The notes: generated by a model not told the origin, from the sequence alone. A DNA stretch of 64,000 nucleotides from Bimastos eiseni (GCA_959347315.1 OY365806.1:26480015-26544014), one strand, 5' to 3'; counted from the first letter of the stretch, positions 47,764-58,490 are shown. Numbers and translations: made by a program.

Positions 47764-50160
47764 TTGTTCAGCCATTATCGAAATGTATATGAATTTGCTG
47801 CTGGATCACAACTTGGCTACACATACAACAACTGGCCAAGAGTTTTTTTGTCTTTTCAGGGATTTAAAAGACACAACCAGCTGTCAGATAAGGATGAGTG
47901 CATGGACTTTGAGTCTTTTTGTAGTGATACTGTCTGCGATGATTTTGAAGAACCTCTAGTTTGTGCTAGAGATTTTTCATCCCCTATAGATACTCTGGAT
48001 AAATCCATTATGCGCTTTCTTGTTATGTTGCAGGTAAAGCCAAATATTACTTTGAGTAATATTCAGACTGTAGCTGAGAATTCGAGTAATGTTTTTGATG
48101 AATTTTGTGACACAGCTCTATCTGTTGTTAATGAAATGTGCATGAACTTGGGGATTGATGTCGAGCATGTTGTTTTCAAAGAAGCTTGTTCTAAACTTGA
48201 GAATTCTAAGCAGGTTGTGAGAGAGCTTGACACTGTTTACAAACGCAAGAAGTGGCTCGAGAAGAATGATTACTATGTTAAGCCTTGTTCTGTTGCTCTT
48301 GGGAATCGGGACGTTCAACGTTACCTGTGGTAGAGAAAAGCTTTTTGTTCTGTTTTGGAGGAGGACAGTTTTCAGCTTGTTTCTTTAGATAAGTTTCTGG
48401 GGAAGTGCTGGAAATTGAGACAGTTCAAGCCGTACTGAAGTCACAGATAAGCACTTCAGACATTGAATTATTGAAAGATTTCGAAGATGGTTCATTTTTC
48501 TGCAATCATCCATTTTTACTTAAATTTCCAGAGAGGCTTGTTATGCAATTTTTCATCGATGCATAAGAGCATGTAAATTCACTTGGAAGTCATATACTTC
48601 AGTTCATAAACTTGAGGGTTTGTAATGTGTAATTAGAATCTGCCTCAGGAGCTTCTGTCTAAGACATGTAACAATTTTTTTGGTTGGTTTGTGATTCTTC
48701 CGATGTCAAGCGATATGGTTATATCCAAATTATACTGCCATTATTTGCGCAATTGCAGCAGCTGGAGAATGACAGAGGGTCAATTGTTACTATCAATGGA
48801 GAAACCAAATCTGTGCATGGTATTTTGGGTTTGTTTTCTGCTGATAACCTAGGTGCACACAGCCTTTTTGAATTTTTGGAAAGTTTTTCAGCCAACTATC
48901 TATGTAGCGCTTGTTTTTGGCTCACAAAGACGACATTCAAGCAAGATTTCTTGACTCGGACTTCGAAAGACGCACCAGGAAGCATGTATATGATTGTATT
49001 GCAAGACTAGCTGATGCTGGTTACAATCCTTCTCTGACAGGAATTAAGAATTCGTGGGTTCTTAATGATCTTCGTCACTTTCATTGCACTGATAAGAGTT
49101 TGTTGACTGCCTGCATGCATGATCTTCTGCATGGAGGGCCTTGCGCCATATGAGTTGGCACATATACTCCAGTCTCTAATTGATAAGAATTTGCTTAATC
49201 TTGTTGAAATTATTATTGCATTGCTTCATTTCAATTATTCACCCAGTGACAAAAACAGTCAACCGCCGGCAATATACCTTCCAAAGCTTAGAATACAGAC
49301 AGCTGAGTCTTGGTGTTTAGAGAGAAATCTTCCACTTGTTGTTGGGTCAAAATTGCATGAATCTGATGAACACTGGCAACTCCTTCTCATGCTTCTCAAT
49401 TGTTTGGATATCATTTTTGTACCTATTATCTCATCTGCCCAGCCGGATTTGTTAGCCTACCTCATTCTTTATCATAACTCCTGCTTCAAACGCTTGTATC
49501 CAAATGAAAAACTGTTGCCTAAATAACATTTCCTGTTGCACTATCTTGATTTCACAAGAAAATTTAGTCCATTGTCACAGTACTGGTGTATGCGTTTTGA
49601 AGCTAAACATCCCTTTGGAAAGGAACTTATATCCACTGTCCGCAACTTAAAAAATATCTGTATGACCATTGCTGACAGAACTCAGATGGAGTTGGCATAC
49701 TCTTTGCTTAGCAATTAGCTTTACACTTCTGAACATGTAGTTCTAAGCTGCACTTCTGTCCTGCTTAATTCACTGGACCATGAGTTGTCAGTGTGCATCA
49801 GTGAATGCATTGGTGTGTTTAGTTCTGATGAGTTTACCTTGTTTACCTCGAGTTGATTGACCATTACCAGTTTAAGCCTGGATGTTGTGTTATTTTAAGG
49901 TCTGAGAAAGGTCATCCAAATAATTGGGAAAGTAATTGTTATTGTTGCTGTTGATTCGAGAATTTATTTTGTCCCGATGAAATGAAAACTCCAAACTCTT
50001 TTAATCATTTTCATGCTTATACAATGTTGCATTCAGTGGTAAACTAGTTGTTCAGAAGTCAACTGCTTTGAAAGGCCACCATCCACTTTCAGTGCACACA
50101 GTTGTTAGCGGTGGACGAGAACTGTGTTTAATAGCTCCAAGATATAAAATTGTGTGTTGA
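47764..50160 (+). pseudogene. Near full-length intronless relic, DNLG/MRFEAKH protein family
   Basis: Successive plus-strand frames spell one protein of roughly 780 residues. There is a C2H2-like finger remnant (VFLSFQGFKRH, metal cysteines lost) and a FLVMLQVKPNITLSNIQ helix region. These are followed by a DSSDVKRYGYI stretch, DNLGAHSL and FLESFSANYLC at about 48843-48906, and MHDLL at 49117. ESWCLERNLPLVVG lies near 49310 and MRFEAKH at 49590-49610. A C-terminal FNHFHAYTMLHSVV and HHPLSVHTVVSG region ends near 50158. It is broken by a stop at 48331, several stops to 48660, frameshifts near 48930 and 49140, and stops at 49524 and 49716. I know this pattern from uncharacterised, often multicopy animal proteins and suspect a transposase-like origin. 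The biochemical function is unknown. Absence of introns suggests a TE or retrocopy. Confidence 0.7.
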
Positions 50161-50329
50161 TATAATTATGTAAACATGTGTGTAGCTGTGTTTTGTAAGC
50201 AATGTAGCCATTTTTGTGTTGCTTTTGTGGTGATGTCGCCTTGCGGGGTTGTGGCTGTGTGTCGCCCTTCCCTCCAGAGTACTACTGAATATTTATGAGC
50301 TACTGGGCTGAAAGACATTGAATATTATT

Positions 50330-51450
50330 GACTACATTGTATCTGAAATACATTGTATCTTGAATATTAATTACTACATTGTTTCTGAAATACATTGCAT
50401 CTTGAATATTAATGACTGCATTGTATATGATATATATTGAAAATTAATGACTACATTGTATCTGAAATACATTGTATCTTGAAAATTAATGACTGCATTG
50501 TATCTGAAGTACATTGTATCTTGAATATTAATGACTACATTGTATCTGAAGTACATTGTATCTTGAATATTAATGACTACATTGTATATGATATACATTG
50601 AATATTAATGACTACATTGTATCTGAAATACATTGAAAATTAATGACTACATTGTTTCTGAAATACATTGTATCTTGAATATTAATGACCACATGTACAT
50701 TGTATCCGAAAGACATTGTATCTTGAATATTAATGACTACATTGTATCTGAAGTACATTGTATCTTGAATATTAATGACTACATTGTATCTGAAGTACAT
50801 TGTATCTTGAATATTAATGACTACATTGTATATGATATACATTGAATATTAATGACTACATTGTATCTGAAATACATTGAAAATTAATGACTACATTGTT
50901 TCTTAAATACATTGTATCTTGAATATTAATGACCACATGTACATTGTATCCGAAAGACATTGTATCTTGAATATTAATGACTGAATTGTATCTGAAGTAC
51001 ATTGTATCTTGAATATTAATGACTACATTGTATATGATATACATTAAATATTAATGACTACATTGTATATGATATACATTGAAAATTAATGACTACATTG
51101 TATCTGAAATACATTGTATCTTTAATATTAATGACTGCATTGTATCTGAAGTACATTGTATCTTGAATATTAATGACTACATTGTATCTGAAGTACATTG
51201 TATCTTGAACATTAATGACTACATTGTATCTGAAGTAAATTGCATCCTGAATATTAATGACTACATTGTATATGATATACATTGAATATTAATGACTACA
51301 TTGCATCTGAAATACATTGAAAATTAATGACTACATTATTCTGAAATACATTGTATCTTGAATATTAATGACCACATGTACATTGTATCCGAAATACATT
51401 GTATCTTGAATATTAATGACTACATTGTATCCGAAATACATTGTATCTAG
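50330..51450 (+). repeat. 42-bp minisatellite with about 244-bp higher-order period
   Basis: The basic unit is TTGAATATTAATGACTACAT then TGTATCTGAAGTACATTGTATC. Variant units (with ATGATATACATTG, or with CACATGTACATTGTATCCGAA) appear in the same order at about 50576 and 50820, and again near 51259, so units are organised in a higher-order repeat. Met/Ile/Asn frames on both strands are translations of it. It separates the relic gene from the multi-exon gene. Confidence 0.95.
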
Positions 51451-51455
51451 GAGAG

Positions 51456-51464
51456 TATAAATAG
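51456..51464 (+). promoter_or_regulatory. TATA box candidate (TATAAATAG)
   Basis: A perfect TATAAATAG lies at the edge of the minisatellite, about 0.9 kb upstream of the first convincing exon. A TCAGTC initiator-like word is at 51531, a GTAAGT donor at 51593 and AATAAA at 51657. Two readings fit: promoter plus 5' non-coding exon of the gene beginning about 52.36 kb, or a solo LTR-like segment (TATA box and polyadenylation signal 200 bp apart, then GTCGTCAACATTGG at about 51703-51716). I cannot decide. Confidence 0.5.
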
Positions 51465-52058
51465 GACGTCTGATAGGCTGGTTAGTAGTCGAAGTTGATT
51501 AGTTGGTTTGTGGTTTTTAGTTTAGCCAGTTCAGTCCCAAGTTTCTCAAAGAGAAGTAGTGAAGTGCATAGATAGTCAAGGTCTTACGATTAGTAAGTTC
51601 TGGTAGTTAGATGAGTTGTTGCTGTGTACACTTTGTATCAGCTTTCGCCTATGTTGAATAAACACAAAGTTCGTGGAAATTGAGTCATTGAAACTAAATT
51701 GTGTCGTCAACATTGGAAATCTCTCTCAGTGTTGTGCCAAAAGTCATAGTCACACACCAGACTGGCGAATTCTGGAACATCTCAGGACTGCATCATGGGG
51801 TACCAGAAGTTTAGGGAAGGAATCTAAGTTTTCCCTGGACGTCTGTCGGATCCTACTGCTGCTGCCCGACAGGCGTTTGGTGCCTAACCCCAGTGCAAGA
51901 AAGGGTTTTTCCACACTAAAAATTTATTGTAGAATTTACTGTATCATATTTTTCCATCCGTAACTATTTCAGGTCACCTGAAGTAGGCTACTTGTAAATA
52001 GTACTGAGATTCTTTTGCACTGAACCAGTCTGCATGGATTTGAGCTCTGTTTTTGCAG

Positions 52059-52219
52059 TGAAGGCAAAACTTGGCAATCCAAGCCTAGCCACGGTTGTCT
52101 TGGAATGAGATGCGTCTGAGGTTGACCAAGAGTATGACCTGCTGAGCCATCTGTCTCAGCAAACAGAAGCGCCAATAGCCATGGGTCCTGGGGAGACGTG
52201 GAGCAGTTCAGTTGCTGAG
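52059..52219 (+). CDS. Possible upstream exon of the 52.4-56.0 kb gene (contains a stop)
   Basis: Bounded by TTTTTGCAG acceptor and GAG/GTGAGA donor. One frame gives DASEVDQEYDLLSHLSQQTE and continues open to the donor, but it is preceded by an in-frame TGA near 52107. Its end phase (0) does not fit the open frame of the next exon. It may be a 5' non-coding exon, a decayed exon, or misassigned. Confidence 0.35.
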
Positions 52220-52357
52220 GTGAGATATTTTAAATCATGAGCAGTACATTTAATGAAACTTTTGTGTGCTGTTGCATTTAGATGATGACATTAATTTGAT
52301 CTCAGTTGATTAAAATTTCTGTTGTTTGTGAATATTTCATATATCTGTAATCAACAG

Positions 52358-55300
52358 AATGTGAGTGGCAGCCCAACAACTCTTGCAAAGACCATGGCTC
52401 TGCCTCAGATGCTGACACCAACGGGGAACCATACAGCCAGCTGAACTCTGTCCCTTTTTGGATGCTGCAGAATTTCGTCACTACATTACTGAACATCATG
52501 TAAGTTGGTTTTATTCTTCGTATTACTGGTACATTTATTTTAGCAGGTACGTTGATAACATTAAGTGGGTTAGCCTGTTAGGGCAGCTTTCTTAGATTGG
52601 ACCATTGTGACAATTGCAGAGGTGGCAAACCACGATTGGCCTATTATGCGGATGTAGTGTAGAATAATGGGTGACATGTATTGCTGGCGCAAAGAGCAGT
52701 AGAAAGTGGGTTCAATTACCGTATCCCCTGGAGATTGACTAGTTTTTTTCGCTAGGCGGCGTTGGTTAAGTCAGACTGAAATAGAAAAAATATTGTTGTT
52801 GGCATTATTAATATTGTTTTTGTGTGTGAAATATTCAATTTGTCAAAAATTTATCGGATTTGATCTTCTAAGTACAAATATTAATAGAAATGTTATATTA
52901 GTTCAATTCGATTGGATGTTTATTGTCTTTCAGAGTGCTAAGACAGTTGCGAGGGACTTGGATTTGGGGTCGGTCACCAACAGCACCAGGCAGCTTGTTG
53001 CCAAGCAAACAGCATGTTACTCATGCATCTGTAGTGCTTGGAGAACTTATCAACATGCCAGCAATGGTGTTTTTCGATCCCAAGTCATACGATGGTTTTC
53101 TGCCACGACGTCTGCATGACTACCGAGGAAGCTTTCTGGTAAGGACATTTTTTGGAAGAAATCTATTATCATTTCAACTTCATACACAAGTTTCGAGTGT
53201 CTGTGTCAGTGTGTGCACCCTAGGCTTTACGTTTATCTTTGCTGAACCAGCACCCGTTCTGCGTGGGTTGCTGTCTCCTCTTAAATGAACAAACTATTCA
53301 CTATGACTCCATAATCACAGCCGAACTATTCCTACTGCTAACTATATGGCCCACAAATCCTTTGTGATCAGAATGATTTATTCAGAAATATAAATTCCTA
53401 GTACCATGTATGTCAAAATTCAGTTGGCAATTGGCCAAATCAGCAAAGGATGCACCTAATTACTCACTTCTTTCAGGTTTCTAGACACGTATTTATAAAG
53501 AATAACGGTTAACATCTATTTTGGACATATGTCTATTAGTTCTCACTTTCTCGTCTGTAAGTTACACGTCTTTTTGTACAGACGGTGACAAGAAATTCAC
53601 GTGGTTAAAGAAGCGACCAGCTACAGGGACTCTAGTGCTGTCACCAGTTTCCACAGACATAGAACAAGTGGCAGAAAACCAGTCGGATGATGATGGCCAC
53701 ATGTGTCCTCGCAGAGTTGATGGCTGCACTCCCTGTTTAGGTAGGTAATCCAGACTTTATTCGCAAATCGTCAACACCGTCACTCTTCCAAATCAACCTG
53801 AAAACTTATCTGTTCAAGATTTATTATGATTAGACTTTTCTGTTACGCGCTTTTGTGCAAGATTCATTTTGCTTATGCGAGTTATAAATGACAGTTTATT
53901 ATTAATAATAATAATTCATTTGAGACAGGTGTGAATTATGATTTCAGCTCTTTAATGGGCTAGACATCCGACTGACTTCAAGTTTAGCTATTGTATTGCT
54001 CTGACTAAAAAGGTTTGCATACTGTTTTGTAGGGAAAGACGCTGATGCAGAACGTGACCGCTTCAAGCTGTTGTCGTTGCAGCGATTCGACGACATTAAG
54101 TCTGCAACGTTGTCCACGTTCTGCAGAAGGCGTAGATGGATTTCCTCGGAAAAGCCTCCACTGGTGGATGTTCTTAGGAAATATCTAAAGTTCCAGTCGA
54201 CTCCACAGCTGGTAATAATTTGCAGTTAATTTAACTGTTTCATATATTTTCACAGAGTACTCTTTATGGCCGTGGATTTTTACAATTCATTTAATTGATC
54301 AATCAATATAATTTTCAATGATTTATTTTGTCTTGTTTGCGTAGTTAATTTGCATATTGCATGATGTGGAGCAGCCAGTTTATGGAATAAACAATATGGC
54401 AAATAATGAGGATATGAACATTTGAGTCGACAATGAGATGATAATTTTGCAGTGAAGGTATATTTTGATGGATTAGAAGATGTTATGAATTTGTGATTAA
54501 TCTGTCAAAGCAGCTTATTAACTAAAACTTTTTTCTGATATTGATTCAGCTTGACCTGGAATTTGAGACTATCATGTCCACGGCAATTGATTTCCTGAAT
54601 GAGTTCCCCGCAATGATGGAGCAACTCTGGAAGCATGCTCAGCATTCCACAGCTCCAGCTGTCCAGGAGTCTATTCGGGAGGCAGCTAGTGTTGATCTTG
54701 GTATATATATTTATATATACAATTATGTATCTTTTGTCTCCTAGACATGTATAGATTTTCATATAAACTGGTTGTCTGTTATGTTAACATTTGTGATTAT
54801 GATCCATATTGTAAGTGCCACTATGACCAGGCATTAGTCGATATGTTCGAATCCATATTTCCACCAAGTTCTGCGATGCTGTCATATATCCGTTGACAAT
54901 GATGTGTGTGTAGTGATCTTGGTGTATGATATTGGTTTATTTATGTCAACTTGTATTCTTAATTGTAGACTGGAAGACCTGGTATGCGATGAAAACTCTC
55001 TGCTTGATTTTGAGACCATCTACACCAGGAAGAGGACTTCTGGAGCGCGGCTGTAGAATTGTCCCTGTGAGTTGAACAGTTCCTAATTTCACCAAATGAC
55101 GAATGAAGCAAACGCTAGACAAATTTATAAAATATTTTCTTTTCATAATATCTTTTAAATAGTTTTATATATATAAATATATATATGTATATATATATAT
55201 ACATACTAAAGTACTGTTTACTGCTTCTTTATCTTTTTTTCTTTGTACGGTTAACGTTGTATTTTGACTGTTTTATAGTCATTCTTTCATTACCTCACTC

Positions 55301-55982
55301 ATTCATTCATTTCTGAGATATATGTAGCACTACTTCCTTCCCAAAGAGAAAAGTCTCGAGCTTAGAATATTATGTGTGGCAGCAAGGACTCTGGGCTACA
55401 AGGCATAGCACTGCAAATGTGCCGTTACCACATTGCATGGCCAGCGACTGATAACGCATACCCGGCCCACTCGACTATGCTATGGCTATGACCTATAACA
55501 ATTTATATTTTGTACGGATAAGGAGCCCTAAGCTCCACATGTGCATAATCAATGGACCATCACCTTAGTTCAATTTATTTAAATAATAAAATTGTTTATT
55601 TTCCTTCGACAGATTGGTTCATCACTTGATGTTGAGGCACAGCGGCCTGTCGTCTTTTCGCCCGTGCTTATTATGCATACAGGGCGAGATTGACGACATT
55701 GTTGCAAGTGTGAAGCTAGCTGGCGAAACTAAGTTCATCGATGCTAAATCGGCAATTGTAGAGGGGATCGATCGTTGGTTCAAGCTGTTTTGGATTTTAA
55801 ATATGTCTTATCCCGACAATTGCTCAAATGTGTTGAAATTTTTTGAGCATAGAATATACAAAATTCAAGAAAATCCCCCAACGGTTCGTGAACTTGGCAA
55901 CTATATATGTAAGCCGGTTCCATTACACTTCTTCTACAGACATTATGTTTGCTATTGCAATTTATATGTATTTTACAAGTGA
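52358..55982 (+). CDS. Multi-exon gene of an uncharacterised animal family, possibly decaying
   Basis: Exons with AG/GT borders: 52358-52499, 52934-53138, 53582-53740, 54033-54211, 54550-54700, 54969-55066 and 55613-55982. Phases agree at five of six junctions (2; then 1, 0, 1, 0). The 53138/53582 junction does not fit, so an exon is missing or lost there. Readable blocks are HVTHASVVLGELINMPAMVF, DGDKKFTWLKKRP, DRFKLLSLQRFDDIKS, LDLEFETIMSTAIDFLNEFP and DWKTWYAMKTLCLILRPSTP. In the last exon comes GIDRWFKLFWILNMSYPDNC. A 1-bp shift is needed near 55682-55688. The blocks recall uncharacterised proteins abundant in fish and marine invertebrates; I cannot assign a function. The last exon probably runs to TGA at 55980. 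Confidence 0.6.
53755..53930 (+). mobile_element. L2-like LINE 3' end inside an intron
   Basis: Directly after the exon ending at 53740 the sequence reads TPSLFQINLKTYLFKIYYD, the F--LKTyLFk-yY end of L2/CR1 ORF2 proteins. GCGAGTTATAAATGACAGTT and an (AAT)n tail follow. It is in the same orientation as the host gene. Confidence 0.65.
54212..54549 (+). other. Intron between exons at 54211 and 54550
   Basis: AT-rich intron of 338 bp with no separate feature. It starts GTAATA and ends ATTGATTCAG. Confidence 0.5.
55067..55612 (+). other. Intron between exons at 55066 and 55613
   Basis: Starts GTGAGT and ends TTCGACAG. It contains an (AT)n run at about 55165-55203 and a more GC-rich block at 55355-55500 that may be an inserted repeat with unidentified ends. 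Confidence 0.5.
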
Positions 55983-56340
55983 ATGAATACATTGGAGGAC
56001 ATTATTCGTACCCGTCGCCATCAAATGGCTGACGTCAGAAACTTTTATCTGTTTTCAATTTAAAAGAATGCTTATGATAGGCATTGTGTGCGATTTTTTA
56101 AAAGACTATTGCAATTTGTATGAATTTTGCAAATAAATGAATACATTAGAGGACATTATTTGTACCCATTGCCATCAAATGACTGACATCAGAAACTTGT
56201 CATGTGTTATTAAATCTGAAAGAAATGCCAATATAGTGACATTGTGTTTGTTTTTAACGTTATCTGCTATTTATATGTATATCTCCAAGGAATGAATACA
56301 TTGAATGACATTATTCGTACCTATCACCATAATCATTGCA
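55950..56340 (+). repeat. Three tandem copies of a 155-bp unit overlapping the gene 3' end
   Basis: AATGAATACATTGnAnGACA then TTATTCGTACC starts near 55982, 56137 and 56292, preceded in the first two by a CTATTGCAATTT block. The first copy overlaps the last codons and stop of the preceding gene, so the current C-terminus lies within the repeat. Confidence 0.8.
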
Positions 56341-56384
56341 TGCATATGTATAATACTTTTAGTCTTATATATATTATATAGAGT

Positions 56385-56612
56385 TGGCTCTATGGTAGCG
56401 CTTCGGCGTGTCAGCACTGACTCGGCACGGATTTTTGGCCCCTCGCTCTGGAACATGCTCCCGTTGGCGTTGCGGTTGTCGCCAAGGGTGCACTCAGACT
56501 CATTTTATACTTGCCTTAAAACTGTTCTTTTTAAACGTGCTGGAATCGGGAGCGCTCCTGAATAGTAGCCTTGAAGAGGCGCTACATAGATCTCTGTAAT
56601 GAATGAATATAT
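56385..56612 (+). mobile_element. L2/CR1-like LINE ORF2 C-terminus and tail
   Basis: The plus-strand frame 56305-56565 contains RVSTDSARIFGPSLWNMLPL then HSDSFYTCLKTVLFKRAG. This is an intact-looking copy of the FGPslWNsLP---F---LKT-LF signature ending CR1/L2 ORF2. The tail reads GAGGCGCTACATAGATCTCT followed by GAATGAAT. Confidence 0.85.
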
Positions 56613-56760
56613 AGCAGCCGCGCAATAAATATATTGCACGGTTGCTATATATATATTTCGCGGCTTCTATATAGAGTTGCGAAATAAATATATATATATA
56701 TGCAAATATATATGGAGGCTGCTATATATATATATATATATATATATTGCCGCGCAATTA
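56612..56760. repeat. Hairpins with ATATAGCAGCCGCGCAAT arms
   Basis: ATATAGCAGCCGCGCAAT (about 56611) pairs with ATTGCACGGTTGCTATAT (about 56633) around a short AT loop. Related words (GGCTGCTATATA, TTGCCGCGCAATT) recur to 56760 with (AT)n between. Cruciform-prone. Confidence 0.7.
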
Positions 56761-56769
56761 ACGATTATA

Positions 56770-57055
56770 TATATGGTAATATACATCGTAGCGCATGTAT
56801 TACGTTAGTTACAACTGACGTAATATAATACGTATATAGTACCTGACAAGTTCTAACGTATAATTAATCAGCAGACAGACAACGTATTCTTCACTGCAAG
56901 TAACGTCGTACTACGTTAAATGGTCTCTAACGTACTTCACGACGTTACAGAGGTCTCTAAGTCAATATAACGTAGTATTGTTCATGACATATATAGCGTA
57001 GTACTACGTTACAATATACGTTGATTCTGACGTAGTCGTTTTTGGAGTGTGGCCT
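56770..57055. repeat. ACGT-dense block with TAACGTAGTACTACGTTA words
   Basis: More than a dozen ACGT tetramers lie in under 300 bp, including paired forms such as GTAGTACTACGTTA. It is far denser than the surroundings. It could be a subterminal motif array or body of a MITE (right side ends near GACGTAGTCGTTTTTGGAGT). Ends were not resolved. Confidence 0.5.
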
Positions 57056-57195
57056 AACCAGCGGGAGCTTACGATCTCTAATTAGGTTTTGTGGGTTACC
57101 CGATAGCTATTGTAATATTTGTATAATTGACATTTTTATTCTGCTTATTATTGGGTTGCTACATAAAATTTGATTGATTGATTGATGTACTATTT
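57056..57195 (+). mobile_element. LINE 3' tail
   Basis: TTGGGTTGCTACATAAAATT then TGATTGATTGATTG: the ATAAAATTTGATTGATTG type of tail that ends L2-like elements. The upstream 80 bp has no readable ORF. Confidence 0.5.
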
Positions 57196-57374
57196 ATTAT
57201 TGTAGGGAATAAAACACAAAATATTGTGTGCATTGCGTTAATTGCTTAAATTTTTTTAATAAATAGGGCCCATATATATAAATAAATATGTATATATATT
57301 ACATGTCAAAGATGTAATAATACAAGCTAAAGTAATAGTTAATGACAGTATTTAAAATGTATTTGTAAAATCTT

Positions 57375-57540
57375 TGTAGCAAGCAGATGCACGTGCATGG
57401 TTGACGCCTTATTTGTCTTAAAATGCTTGGGACTGTGCGCGGACCAACTGGAAACCATGGCCAATTCAGCGAGCGCCACTGAGCAGATATCTGCAAGGGG
57501 CGCTATATAAATGCTCGATAACATTACATCACATTACATG
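57375..57540 (+). mobile_element. L2/CR1-like LINE 3' tail
   Basis: GCGAGCGCCACTGAGCAGAT, ATCTGCAAGGGGCGCTATAT then AAATGCTCGA and an ATTACATCACATTACAT end. It is closely parallel to the tail at 38700-38760 (GAGCGCTGATGTC, GGCGCTATATAAATG, TTACATCA). Confidence 0.65.
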
Positions 57541-58017
57541 AACACGGGTCTAGACCCTGGCCTGTAAAATTATGCTACGCTATGGATTAACGCAGAGATC
57601 AATGAATTATTGGAACAGTGCCTCTATTTTAATGGGCCCACTATTTTAGGTGAAGACTTAGTTCATTTGCATTTCAATAATAATATGGGTCGCAAAGAAC
57701 ATATATACACGTACTGACACAAACGCAAATTGAAAGAGAGGCACTGTTTCAATCTAATTCATTGTTCCATAACAGTCACATTAACTGACTTCTCAATCGA
57801 CGACCACAGACCCAGCTGCTAGACCTCTATGGCAATCTGAAAATCGGTATGATTGGCATGCATACTCATGAAATTGGCGGCCCTGGTTTAGCGTGAGACT
57901 GCAAGGTGAAGTTACCCCTTTAAGTTACATTTTTGCTTGATTAATAATCACGAATTGTAAGCAACGATGTCGTTTGTCAACCAGCATTAATCATACAGCT
58001 ATTGTAAACGAATAATT
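57541..58017. other. No gene recognised
   Basis: Unassigned AT-rich sequence. Confidence 0.4.
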
Positions 58018-58285
58018 TTTTTTGTCATAATCATTGTAATTATTATCATCATCATCACTATCACCATTACCGTTAACGTCACCGACGATATCACTACCAC
58101 CACAACCATCATCGTCGTTGTCATCGTCATCATCATCGTCATCATCATTATCACCATCACCGTCACCAACTCCATCACTTCCACAACCATCATCACCGTC
58201 ATCATCGTCGTCGTCGTCATCGTCATCATCATCATTATCATCATCATTAGCATCCTCATCATCATCAACGTCATCGTCAAGATTC
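58018..58285 (+). repeat. ATC/CAC trinucleotide repeat
   Basis: Interrupted (ATC)n, (CAC)n and (GTC)n units. The Met/Thr/Val minus-strand frame at 57999-58331 is its translation. Confidence 0.95.
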
Positions 58286-58423
58286 TCAGAATGACGCTAT
58301 TGTCAAGAAGGCCCACTAGAAATATGAGCACTGTGTTATCAGGTCAAGCTTAAAAGGTTTCTGCAGCGTGAATTGGGACTAAATTCTGAATAATGATGAC
58401 AATAATAACCAATTTCTCATTAA

Positions 58424-58486
58424 CACTTTAACGACCAGCGTGTACCAAAATGCATGGAAAAGCCTATTTAGCTGGTCGTTAAAGGG
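58424..58486. mobile_element. 63-bp piggyBac-like miniature element, TTAA flanks
   Basis: Flanked by TTAA on both sides (58420-58423 and 58487-58490). The reverse complement of the right end is CCCTTTAACGACCAGC and the left end is CACTTTAACGACCAGC, so the 16-bp ends differ at one base. TTAA target duplication with CCC-type ends is the piggyBac hallmark. The core between the arms is only about 31 bp. Confidence 0.75.
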
Positions 58487-58490
58487 TTAA

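Noticed and set aside
50374..51285. Repeated Met/Ile/Asn ORFs on both strands
   Set aside because: Translations of the 42-bp minisatellite.
52640..52740. Possible tRNA or SINE head in an intron (GGGTTCAATTACC)
   Set aside because: Only a B-box-like word is present. No A box at the right distance and no cloverleaf.
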